The notes under the pieces: model-generated | Told to the model about the DNA's origin: nothing | What the model saw: the letters and a program-made list of their open reading frames with translations, nothing else | The model's database searches: none | Source of the DNA: Lactarius indigo | Lineage: Eukaryota > Basidiomycota > Agaricomycetes > Russulales > Russulaceae | DNA: 64,000 nt | Direction of reading: 5' to 3' | Assembly: GCA_025766275.1 (NCBI GenBank) | Contig: JAFKAC010000072.1 | Location: 1-64,000 of the forward strand | Position numbers and translations under genes: made by a program | Shown: piece by piece, positions 11,698 through 19,538 of the stretch | Numbering within the stretch: position 1 is the first letter of the stretch | How the letters are laid out: each line of letters begins with the position of its first letter

Positions 11698-12591
11698 TCA
11701 CCGAAAGTCCCTAGCCGGCCAGTCCCTCTGCTCGTCAGCAATGCGCTCTAGTGCGGTGGCGCGCTCCAGCCTGTAGATGGAATCTTGACGATCGCTTTGC
11801 GCGCACGCGATCATGTCTCGCAGCTGCGCCACTCTCGCCCGAAGTCGTTCCAGCTCGAAGCTGGCCGCGCGGTAGCGCGTGACTTCCGCGGTGAGTGTCT
11901 CGTCGTTGATGCGGTTGAGGGCGCGGTCAGTGATCTTATCCGCGGCGAAGATGACGAGATCCTCGTGCGGGTATGTGGGGCGTAGCGCGGCGCTGACATG
12001 GGGTTCGGCGTAGAGGGGCTTACCATACAGATGGGGACAGCCCGGTATGACTCCCAAAATGAGGGGGTCCGCCCCTCCGATGATCTGGACATGTGAGGCG
12101 TCCACCTCTACTCCGTCGGGCCCGGTGATGGGGTATGGAATGTGATGGGGTCGCCGATTTGCCCGGAACCCTTCAGGCGCAATAACGTGCGCGGGGTCGT
12201 CAGCGGCGGTGAAGGGGACGTGGTCGGCGGCGCCTGGTACACGCACACGTCCTCGGTACATGGCGGACCCGTCGGAGTTGACGAGCCAGGGTGTGATGCG
12301 GGGATTAGTAGGGTCGCCTTTCGTTCGAAGGAAGGCGTGGCGTGCCGGGTAGTAATCGTCGTCGTCATGGCCAGCCTCAGCAGCCTCCATCGCTGCCGCC
12401 GCTCGCGCATCTCTCTCAGTCGGGCCGCGGCTGAGTCCAGCTGCTCCCTCTGCCACTCCGCCGCTACCCTCTTCCAACCGTCCAATTCGTACTCCAGGAG
12501 AGCTTGAACGCTCGTCGTTGCGCGGGAAAATTCCGCGAACGCCGACGAGGTCGTCGCTTGGGGGGATGGCAGCGATGGGTTCGCGCTCCCC
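11698..12591 (-). CDS. gypsy-B post-chromodomain accessory domain
   Basis: This frame continues directly after the TGA that ends the Pol frame (12592-12594), in the same phase and without a further stop, to 11698. It encodes about 290 residues: an acidic/Ala-rich linker, then a globular-looking block with LYGKPLYAEP, then a charged helical part ending near QDSIYRLERA. A related block occurs in gypsy-C (YVYGQPLYAK then DSIYRLERAN) and a more distant one in gypsy-A, where it is fused to Pol. I do not recognise the domain. The separating TGA may be a CGA-to-TGA decay mutation, a read-through stop, or the end of Pol with internal initiation downstream. No function can be assigned; conservation in three elements suggests it is useful to them. 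Confidence 0.65.
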   Translation of the reverse strand, partial: GEREPIAAIPPSDDLVGVRGIFPRNDERSSSPGVRIGRLEEGSGGVAEGAAGLSRGPTERDARAAAAMEAAEAGHDDDDYYPARHAFLRTKGDPTNPRITPWLVNSDGSAMYRGRVRVPGAADHVPFTAADDPAHVIAPEGFRANRRPHHIPYPITGPDGVEVDASHVQIIGGADPLILGVIPGCPHLYGKPLYAEPHVSAALRPTYPHEDLVIFAADKITDRALNRINDETLTAEVTRYRAASFELERLRARVAQLRDMIACAQSDRQDSIYRLERATALERIADEQRDWPARDFR

Positions 12592-15500
12592 TCATTCGTC
12601 GCGAAAGACGTGGACGACGGCGGATTCGTCGTCGGGCTGTTGCGTGGGGTCGGGGAATCGGGCAAGGACGTTTGCCCATTCTTGTGCGGTGATGCGGCCC
12701 TCTGTCTGGCCGATAGGTGTGTATGGGGTGATTTGGGTGTTGGGAATCTCAGTCTCGTCGTCTTCGGCGAGGAGGGCCCGAGCGTCTTCTGCAAGGGCGT
12801 CGAGGAGGATCGCTTGGGTGACATGTCGTAAGGGAGAAGTGGGCATAAGAGTAGAAATGGCAGAGCGAAGGAAGAGGGGATGACTCTCCTCTGTGCGAAC
12901 GAGGCTCCTTTTGACCGTGGCCCCGTGTACTTGCGCTTCCTGATAGAGGCGGAGTGCTTCCGGTGCGAAGACGTCATTCTTGTTGACCCACTGGTTCTCC
13001 GAGTCTGGGTACCCTTTCCACTTGACGAGGTATTGGAGTCGTTTTCCTCTGCCGAAGTGCCGAGAGTCCAGAATGGCCTCGACCTCGTATTCTTCTTCCC
13101 CATCGATTAGCTCGGGCGGTGGTCGTGTGAAATTTTCTCCATGAAGGAGCGTTTGTTTGTATGGCGTGAGAAGATCGATGTGGAACACTGGGTGGATACT
13201 CCACTGCGTGGGAAGTTCCAATCGATAATTATAGGGGGACATCACCTGTGTCACCCGAAAGGGTCCGTGGCGTCGCGCCGCTAATTTTGCTGTGGGTTGA
13301 TTGGTGCGAAGGTGTTTGCCTTCTAACCACACGAGGTCCCCAATTTTGAACTTGGGCGTATCTTTGTTACGGACCCATGCTTCTTGCGCCTTCTTCATGA
13401 GCCGTTGGGCGTCGTCTCTCGCTTCCTTTAGTTGTGTAAGTCGTTTTGTGACCTGAGGAAGGGGAGATGGCTTATCGGTCCAATCTGCTTGCGGGTTGTA
13501 TCCCATCAACAGCTGGAACGGTGACTGCTTCGTGTGCTCATGAGGCCAATTGTTATGCGCGAATTCAGCGATTGGCAGATAATCGACCCAATTGTTCTGT
13601 CGCTCGTTTACCCAGAAGCGCAAATATTGCTCCAGCCACTGGTTAGTGCGCTCGGACTGTCCATCAGTACGAGGGTGGTACGCGGTTGATATGTTCTGTT
13701 GGATGCCCAGGATGCGGCATACTTCTCTCGTGAATTTCGACGCGAATCGGGGATCCCGGTCACTGATACATTTGCGAGGTAATCCGAAGTGTTTGAACAC
13801 ATGAGTGATGTACAGGGCTGCCGTTTCTTCTGCGGTTATTTCCTCTCGGCATGGGATGAAGACTGAGGCCTTGCTGCAGTCATGATCTGTGATCGTTAGT
13901 ATGCTGTCGTATTCTTTTGATAGTGGGAGCTTGGTGATGAAATCTATGGCGACCGTTTGAAAGGGGGTCGCCTCTAGCTCTGGCGTGATAGGGTGCAGCG
14001 CGGCTCGTATAGGTCTTGTGTTGACCTTGTTTCGTTGGCATTCCGCACAGCCTTGTACGTACTCGTATACATCTCTTCGCAATCGCGGCCACCAGTAGTG
14101 TCGTTCCAGGATTCGTTGCGTTCTCGCGATGCCGGGATGTCCGTGTATCGGCAGGTCGTGATGGTCGTGTATTAGTACCCGATATGTGGATGCGGGTCCA
14201 GTTATTACGAACCTGCCGTCCTTGTACCATTCTCCGTCTATTTTCTTGAGGCAATGGGGGTCCACCCACATCTTGATTACTTTGTCGTCTTGTTGATGTC
14301 TCGGTTGCAGTAGATTTGGGTTTGCCGTGAAGGCTCGTGCGGTGTTGAGGGTCCTTACGAAGACCTCGGGGGGTAGGACAACAACCCTGCTGTTGTCGCT
14401 CACCCCTTGGTCGTAATCTGGGCGTCTTGAAAGCGCATCCGCCCTGCCGTTGTTCTTCCCCTTAATGTGGTGAATTTCGAAATCATATTCTGAGAGTTCG
14501 AGTACTTCCCTGGCCACCCGCCTACTAATCTTTTGTGGCGACTTCCAGTACTGCAGGTTGAGGTGATCTGAGTGGATTTTGATTTTGTGTGGGGCTCCGG
14601 CGAGTAGCGGTCTCCAGTTCCGCAGCGCTTTGACTATTGCGAGCAACTCCAGATCGTAGATGTCATAATTTCGTTCTGCTTCTGAAAGCGTGGCGGAGTA
14701 GTAACCTATGGGGTGTCGTTTTCCGTCAGACTTCTTTTGCAATAGCACGGCTCCCACCGCGTATCCGGAGGCGTCGACCTCCAACTCGAACGGGTCTTGA
14801 AGGACTGGGTGGGCTAGTACTGGTTCTTCCGTTACTAGGCGTTTGAGAGTGTTAAACGCTTTGTCTTCTTCGTCAGTCCATCTCCACTCCTCGTCTTTTC
14901 GTGTCAGTTTGGTGAGTGGTTTTGCGTGGTTTGCGAATCCGCGGATGAAGAGTCGGTAAAAGTTGCAGAAGCCGAGGAACGAGCGGACGTCTTTGACTTT
15001 TGTGGGCGTAGGCCAGTCTTTAATGCCTTGAACTTTTACGGGGTCCATTCGGGTCACCCCCCTTTCAAGGATTACCCCCAGGTAATCCATCCGCGGCTGA
15101 TGAAACAGACACTTCTCAAGTTTGAAGTAGAGGTCGTGCTCTCGTGCGACGCTCAGAACATCGCGCACCGCGTCAATGTGGGCTGGTAAGTCATGGTCGA
15201 AGTGAGTGGCGATACCAATATCGTCCATGTAAACACGTATCGTTGTCCCCAGACGTTCGTGCTTCGCAATCGTGTCACGATAAATGTGGTTCATCATCGC
15301 TTGGAAGGTCGCAGGGGAATTGGTGAGGCCGAAAAACATGACAGTGGGTTCGAAGAGGCCAAACTTAGTCTTGAACGCCGCCTTTTCTTGATCGCCATCG
15401 CGAATGCGGATGTTGTTATAGCCCCAACGGATGTCGAGTTTCGTGTAGATATGGGCGTTGCTAAGGTCCAAGATGAGGTCTTGGATTAAAGGCAGTGGGT

Positions 15501-16443
15501 ATTGGTTGCGTATTGTATGGGAATTGATGACACGGTAATCCTGTACCGGGCGTAGTTTTCCGTCTTTCTTTTTGATGAAGAAGAAAGATGAGGCGTACGG
15601 GGAGACAGAGGGGCGTAGATACCCCTGTTTCAACTTTTCGTCAAGGAAGTCCTTCAACTCACTTTCCTCCTTCTGTGTCATTGGATATATCTTACAGTCG
15701 ATCGCGGCTGGTGCGGATGGCTTGAAGTCGATGGCGTGGTCCCATGGCCGTGACGGAGGGAAGCGATGCGAGGCCTGCTCGTTAAATAGCGTACTGAATT
15801 CAGCATATACTGGTGGCAGCACGGCTGCTGTTTGCTGTTGCTTTGCGGATATGGCCAATTCTGTCGAGGTAGTGGCACGGGTAAATGTCGACTCATCTTC
15901 TAGTTCGTGGATGATTGCTTCTTTTTCTGCGACGATTAGGGCTCGCACAACAGGTGTCGTAAGCAAATCTTCGGTAGTGGCCAGAACTACTGGCTGCATG
16001 TCCGGATGCATGGTTGCGGTTGCCCAACTGATTGTGGGTTCGAAGGCGCTTAGCCATGGATATCCTAGTACCATGTCTTCGCTGCCGAGGTCGGTTATCA
16101 AGAAAGTCATCTTCTTGATCTGCCCGCGTGTTTTCACTTCGAGGTTAACATAATGAGTGATTAACCCAGCTTTGTTTTCCGTATTATCAATGTTCCATAT
16201 TTTGCGGGGTATTTCTAGCGGCTGTATCGGGATTCCTGCCCGGGTTGCCATTCCTGGTTTGATGAAGTTGTCGGTGGCTCCGGAGTCCACTAACGCATTT
16301 GTTTCAGTCGTTCGGTAATTTGTATGGACAGTCACTGGAATTCGCAGAGATCGGTAGCGCGTTGTCACAATTACAGAATTACATTTTAAAGCCCTCACCC
16401 AGACTGACGGGTTCAGGCGCTCTGAAAACCCTCCTTTCCCCAC
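12592..16443 (-). CDS. gypsy-B Pol (protease, RT, RNase H, integrase, chromodomain)
   Basis: The 1283-residue frame overlaps the end of gag in the -1 phase, so Pol should be made as a Gag-Pol fusion by frameshifting at 16425-16431. Domains in order: aspartic protease ALVDSGATDNF (D53); reverse transcriptase with YMDD at 405-408; RNase H (LEVDASGYAVGA, IHSDHLN); zinc-binding HHCC with CAECQRNK; integrase core with VAIDF, SDRDPRF and GQSERTN supplying the D, D, E residues; and a chromodomain (EYEVEAILDSRHFG, YLVKWKGYPD) near 1115-1165. Chromodomains of this type direct integration towards marked chromatin. No internal stop is present. It ends in TGA followed by a long open frame in phase (see the accessory domain). 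Confidence 0.93.
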   Translation of the reverse strand: MGKGGFSERLNPSVWVRALKCNSVIVTTRYRSLRIPVTVHTNYRTTETNALVDSGATDNFIKPGMATRAGIPIQPLEIPRKIWNIDNTENKAGLITHYVNLEVKTRGQIKKMTFLITDLGSEDMVLGYPWLSAFEPTISWATATMHPDMQPVVLATTEDLLTTPVVRALIVAEKEAIIHELEDESTFTRATTSTELAISAKQQQTAAVLPPVYAEFSTLFNEQASHRFPPSRPWDHAIDFKPSAPAAIDCKIYPMTQKEESELKDFLDEKLKQGYLRPSVSPYASSFFFIKKKDGKLRPVQDYRVINSHTIRNQYPLPLIQDLILDLSNAHIYTKLDIRWGYNNIRIRDGDQEKAAFKTKFGLFEPTVMFFGLTNSPATFQAMMNHIYRDTIAKHERLGTTIRVYMDDIGIATHFDHDLPAHIDAVRDVLSVAREHDLYFKLEKCLFHQPRMDYLGVILERGVTRMDPVKVQGIKDWPTPTKVKDVRSFLGFCNFYRLFIRGFANHAKPLTKLTRKDEEWRWTDEEDKAFNTLKRLVTEEPVLAHPVLQDPFELEVDASGYAVGAVLLQKKSDGKRHPIGYYSATLSEAERNYDIYDLELLAIVKALRNWRPLLAGAPHKIKIHSDHLNLQYWKSPQKISRRVAREVLELSEYDFEIHHIKGKNNGRADALSRRPDYDQGVSDNSRVVVLPPEVFVRTLNTARAFTANPNLLQPRHQQDDKVIKMWVDPHCLKKIDGEWYKDGRFVITGPASTYRVLIHDHHDLPIHGHPGIARTQRILERHYWWPRLRRDVYEYVQGCAECQRNKVNTRPIRAALHPITPELEATPFQTVAIDFITKLPLSKEYDSILTITDHDCSKASVFIPCREEITAEETAALYITHVFKHFGLPRKCISDRDPRFASKFTREVCRILGIQQNISTAYHPRTDGQSERTNQWLEQYLRFWVNERQNNWVDYLPIAEFAHNNWPHEHTKQSPFQLLMGYNPQADWTDKPSPLPQVTKRLTQLKEARDDAQRLMKKAQEAWVRNKDTPKFKIGDLVWLEGKHLRTNQPTAKLAARRHGPFRVTQVMSPYNYRLELPTQWSIHPVFHIDLLTPYKQTLLHGENFTRPPPELIDGEEEYEVEAILDSRHFGRGKRLQYLVKWKGYPDSENQWVNKNDVFAPEALRLYQEAQVHGATVKRSLVRTEESHPLFLRSAISTLMPTSPLRHVTQAILLDALAEDARALLAEDDETEIPNTQITPYTPIGQTEGRITAQEWANVLARFPDPTQQPDDESAVVHVFRDE

Positions 16444-18491
16444 AAATCTTGAAGTATGAGGTCTTTCACCTCATCCGTGCTATTGGCCACTTGCGTCAGC
16501 CATTCCTTGGCCTGTTCTCCTGCTGTTTTCGCCGCCTTGATTTGGGGCGCGGGCGTTGCGCTAGGTGCGGGTGTGGCATATCCCGGCAGGGATGGCTCGT
16601 ACTGGGATGTCGGACCTGGAGATCCTGGCCACTGCTGGGGCCAGGTTGTTTCGGTCATCCGACTGCTGGATGGGGCGTTCTGCCACTGTCTTTGCTGTCG
16701 GGGGCACGGGCAGTTTCGTGAGAGGTGGCCTGGCGCGTGACAGTTATAGCAAAGGACGTTCCTTAGGTCCCTTCTAGATCCACCCCTCCCTCGTCCCCTA
16801 GCTCCGGGTCCCCCTCGTGGTGGGAATGGCGGCGTGGGCCAGTCGTGGTGGGGTAGTTTGTTGAAATCGATGTCTTCGGACCCGGCTAATCGCACCTTGG
16901 CCCTATCGGCCGAAGTGTCCATGGCCCATGGGTTGGCCTGCGGCAAATTTTGCAGTAGCGCCCACCCGGCGTTGCCGGTCTGCTTCCTTGGTTGCGTTGT
17001 CGTGCTCTTGTATTCATTGAGTCTGGCTTTGAGGTGGATGTAGTTCTTCTGTCGCTTAAGGACAGCCCTCTTCCAGTCGTCGAACGTTGTTGGCTCGTCA
17101 AATTGAAATGCGTTTTTGAACAGCTCCTTGGGCAGTCCCGCCGTAAAGAGGTCGATGGTTTGCGGTTCATTGAGATGGTAATGAGCTTTCCGGGCCAATT
17201 GTTCGAAGTCGTTGACGTACTTGTCAATGTCCTCTCCTGTCATTTTGAAGCCTTTTCGTAATATGGCTTGTGCTTGCTCTCTTTCAAGCGTGTTCTCGAA
17301 CCTTTGGCTGAAGCCATCGGCTACGGCGTCCCACAGGCCCCGAGTGTAGGGACTGATTCCTCGTTGTATTTGTCGGTTGAGCCAGTTTAGGAAGGATAGG
17401 ACCCATTCGCTAACTGCTCCGCCTTTGATGTATGAAAGGAACAGGAGGCATCTCCTGTAGTCGTTACGCATGATGGGGGCGTCCAAGTTCATGCCCCAAT
17501 AGACATGCCACTGTGTGAGGAACTGGTCGACCTTAAGCCTGTCTCCGTCGAAGATAGAGGGTGGCTCGCCGGTTAATTTCTCGCTGGGAGGTCCTCTCCC
17601 TGCGTCTCCACCACTGCCACCGCCTCCTCCACCTCCTCCGCCTCCTCCCTCAGGCGGTCCGCGGGGTGGTCCTCTTGGTGGCTCGGTCCTTCGTAAGTCA
17701 AATGGAATACCTCCCCCTGGTGGCGGTGGCGGGTCGTCTCCTGGCCCTCCGACTCCTGGGGGTAGCTCCATCATCGGTCGTCGTTCGGATGGGGGGTCTC
17801 CTCTGTCTGACCCTATCGCCCTGAAAATGGCAGCGTCATCCGCGGTCATACGTACTCCTGTTTCTGGGTTGATCGGCATGATGATATTTCTTGCCTCGTC
17901 TTGTATTACTCGTGCTTCTTCCATTGCGACTTCCTCCATTGCGCGCGTTATTGTGGCCATGATGGCTGGGGATCGGATGTGAATTGGTTCTGGTTCGGTG
18001 ATGTGTGCAGACTCAGCTCGTTCTACGAGGAGGTCTTGTATTGCTCCTCCACTCGTCTCCGTTTGATTCGGATCTCGTCCCTCACTTTCTTCACGGCTTT
18101 GTTCATTTTCGCTTTCTTCTTCTTCTTCTTCTGAGACCACTTCTTCGGTTGAGTGTTCTCGTATTTGTCCGTCAATGGGACCCCAGTCTGATCTGGTATT
18201 GAGTTCCCGCGCGTCGATGTCGCAGCGGTATCTGGGTCCGGCTGGTCGTACTACGTCCCACTGAGAGTCTATGGGGTTCCACGTAACTTCTACCCAGCAC
18301 AGGTGATCGAAGTTGAACTCAACTGGGCGGAATCTGCTAGGTCCGTTGAACTCTACAAAGTATCCGGTTTCCTCTTGTCTTTCCCTCCAACTGGCAGCTT
18401 GTAGAAAGCGCGTGGGGACGTTACGTTCTCCTCTTCTTTGGAGCGAGTAAGGACGGAAGTCCGTCCACTGATCCCTGGTTGTTACGGCCAC
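16413..18491 (-). CDS. gypsy-B Gag
   Basis: About 690 residues. The N-terminal block (FVEFNGPSRFRPVEFNFDHL) is conserved in gypsy-C. Then come an acidic Ser/Glu stretch, a Pro/Gly-rich segment with a glycine run, a retrotransposon Gag domain, and the knuckle CYNCHAPGHLSRNC. The frame opens from a TAA that overlaps the LTR/primer-site junction and contains no ATG before the conserved block; the first Met is about residue 178. A GTG at 18491 has A at -3 and G at +4. Either initiation is at a non-AUG codon, or a 1-nt loss near the start (relative to gypsy-C, whose frame runs back to an ATG in its LTR) removed the original start. Confidence 0.85.
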   Translation of the reverse strand: MAVTTRDQWTDFRPYSLQRRGERNVPTRFLQAASWRERQEETGYFVEFNGPSRFRPVEFNFDHLCWVEVTWNPIDSQWDVVRPAGPRYRCDIDARELNTRSDWGPIDGQIREHSTEEVVSEEEEEESENEQSREESEGRDPNQTETSGGAIQDLLVERAESAHITEPEPIHIRSPAIMATITRAMEEVAMEEARVIQDEARNIIMPINPETGVRMTADDAAIFRAIGSDRGDPPSERRPMMELPPGVGGPGDDPPPPPGGGIPFDLRRTEPPRGPPRGPPEGGGGGGGGGGGSGGDAGRGPPSEKLTGEPPSIFDGDRLKVDQFLTQWHVYWGMNLDAPIMRNDYRRCLLFLSYIKGGAVSEWVLSFLNWLNRQIQRGISPYTRGLWDAVADGFSQRFENTLEREQAQAILRKGFKMTGEDIDKYVNDFEQLARKAHYHLNEPQTIDLFTAGLPKELFKNAFQFDEPTTFDDWKRAVLKRQKNYIHLKARLNEYKSTTTQPRKQTGNAGWALLQNLPQANPWAMDTSADRAKVRLAGSEDIDFNKLPHHDWPTPPFPPRGGPGARGRGRGGSRRDLRNVLCYNCHAPGHLSRNCPCPRQQRQWQNAPSSSRMTETTWPQQWPGSPGPTSQYEPSLPGYATPAPSATPAPQIKAAKTAGEQAKEWLTQVANSTDEVKDLILQDLWGKEGFQSA
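16425..16431 (-). promoter_or_regulatory. -1 ribosomal frameshift heptamer GGGTTTT (gypsy-B)
   Basis: Read in the Gag phase the site is G GGT TTT, a canonical X-XXY-YYZ slippery heptamer, placed 10 nt before the gag stop at 16413-16415. Slipping back one base enters the Pol frame exactly (GFSERLNPSV). The surrounding sequence, including downstream CGCCTGAACCC and TGGGTGAGGGC with a short ACCC/GGGT stem, is conserved in gypsy-C although the elements have diverged widely. Confidence 0.8.
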
Positions 18492-18497
18492 GATGGT

Positions 18498-18508
18498 ATC
18501 TTGGTCTT
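18498..18508 (-). other. gypsy-B primer-binding site (self-priming type)
   Basis: On the minus strand AAGACCAAGAT begins two bases after the 5' LTR. It is perfectly complementary over 11 nt to ATCTTGGTCTT at 18730-18740 in that LTR, the predicted RNA 5' end. Confidence 0.65.
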
Positions 18509-18510
18509 AA

Positions 18511-19032
18511 TGTTACGTCGTCACGACGTTAGCCTGACGTAGGCCCGGGTGGCAGTAACGACTTAGCGATATTTCTGCGTGTCAACTTGAAGACGTGGAA
18601 GTCCAAGCCCTTGCTTCGGTGAATACACGAAGGTACACCGGCAAGTCAAAAGGGGTCTTTGTCTCGAACAAAGTCGGACAACTCGATGAGAGAGAGACGA
18701 AGAGAAGAGAGGACAAGTGACGATTCAAGAAGACCAAGATGGCGTTTCTTGGTCTTCACAAGACAGTTTAAATACACAAACCAGCAGGCTTAGAAGCGCT
18801 GCTATGAGTCACAGTAGGTAGCGTCCAACGTGTCGCGTAAGTAGCTCGAACCCTAATACTACTACTACTAGTATTAGTGGCATAGTCCTCAGTCAGCAAT
18901 CTCGTACACAATCTCCTATCGTACTCGTATCGCCTATCGTAAGTCCGCAACTAATCTACCTTACCGCCGTAGTTGCAACCGGTACAGTAAGGGTTACCTC
19001 GCACGAGAGCCCATACAAGTCGCAACGTGACA
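18511..19032 (-). repeat. gypsy-B 5' LTR (522 bp)
   Basis: Partner of 11145-11666; no difference seen. It holds the promoter for the minus-strand element. Confidence 0.96.
18730..18774 (-). promoter_or_regulatory. gypsy-B LTR promoter and predicted self-primer
   Basis: On the minus strand TATTTAAA (18774-18767) lies 34 nt before ATCTTGGTCTT (18740-18730), the 11-mer that pairs with the primer-binding site. The same 34-nt spacing occurs in gypsy-C and 33 nt in gypsy-A, which supports placing the transcription start at the first base of the 11-mer. Confidence 0.6.
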
Positions 19033-19181
19033 CGGTCGACCGCGAACGCGCCACCCAAATCAATGCTCGGCTCCGCGCGCAGCGCCGCGGTACCCCGTAC
19101 GAACGACCAGCACATTTCATCTTTCGACACGACTACGACTTCTCGCGCGCGCTCGATAACGATCGGGACGATCGCGTCTAG
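19033..19181 (+). CDS. gypsy-A polyprotein, last residues after the gypsy-B insertion
   Basis: Taking one copy of the CGGTC duplication, the gypsy-A frame continues from 11144 into 19038 and runs 47 codons, rich in Arg and Asp, to TAG at 19179-19181. The stop overlaps the purine tract before the 3' LTR. This shows that gypsy-A coding was uninterrupted before gypsy-B landed. Confidence 0.8.
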
Positions 19182-19192
19182 AGAGGGGGCTA

Positions 19193-19533
19193 TGTCACGC
19201 CCACGTGACATCACGGTCACGAAACTCGCCACGTCAAATCGATTGCCAGCGAACGTCTTTCTTGCCAGCTGTCTCAGCCACGTATGATGTCCTTTTGCCA
19301 GCTCACCAGTAGTTCGTAAATACCAGAAAACAGTCCCGAAAACCACTAGTCTGTACGAGTATAAAGATGTAGCCATAGAGTAGTACATCCTTGTCTACTC
19401 TTCGTTTCAATCCAAGTAGTTCTCCTTCTCACTTGCGTGCCATCGTGCATTCCAAGCAGCATACTTCACTTGTGTAAAACGCAAGTCCTCGATAATCGAC
19501 TTCGTCGCGGAACGGTCCACTGGAACCGTGACA
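19193..19533 (+). repeat. gypsy-A 3' LTR (341 bp)
   Basis: Partner of 4517-4857. It keeps CpG at the two positions where the 5' LTR has TpG. Confidence 0.95.
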
Positions 19534-19538
19534 CCGTG

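Larger units (their letters stand above)
11145..19032 (-). mobile_element. Ty3/gypsy chromovirus gypsy-B, inserted in gypsy-A
   Basis: Two 522-bp LTRs read base by base as identical. The target duplication CGGTC is at 11140-11144 and 19033-19037. The element lies on the minus strand and encodes Gag, Pol with chromodomain, and a further domain. A purine tract AAAAGGGAGG lies just inside the 3' LTR (about 11670-11679 on the plus strand). All catalytic residues examined in protease, reverse transcriptase and integrase are present. Identical LTRs and intact catalytic motifs mark it as the youngest and possibly still competent element in the window. Confidence 0.96.
4517..19533 (+). mobile_element. 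Ty3/gypsy chromovirus gypsy-A, inserted in copia-1
   Basis: Two 341-bp LTRs (TGTCACGCCC to CCGTGACA) flank the element, with a 5-bp target duplication CCGTG at 4512-4516 and 19534-19538. The LTRs differ at two positions, both CpG/TpG. The internal part encodes one long Gag-Pol frame with chromodomain, and the right end has a purine tract AGAGAGGGGG (19180-19189) just before the 3' LTR. Gypsy-B (11145-19032) is inserted near the 3' end of its coding region. Without gypsy-B the element is about 7.1 kb. Two catalytic substitutions suggest this copy cannot transpose by itself. Confidence 0.95.

Noticed and set aside
11785..13110. Long open frames on both strands over gypsy-B (for example 12108-13103 minus in another phase and several plus-strand frames)
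   Set aside because: They overlap the Pol/accessory frame in other phases, have Arg/Ser/Pro-biased composition typical of shadow frames in GC-rich coding DNA, and show no motif.
15572..16153. Plus-strand open frame of about 190 codons
   Set aside because: Antisense to gypsy-B protease and reverse transcriptase.
18960..19390. Tyr/Arg-rich minus-strand frames shared by 4392-4712 and 18951-19388
   Set aside because: They are readings through the LTR repeats, duplicated because the LTRs are; no independent gene.
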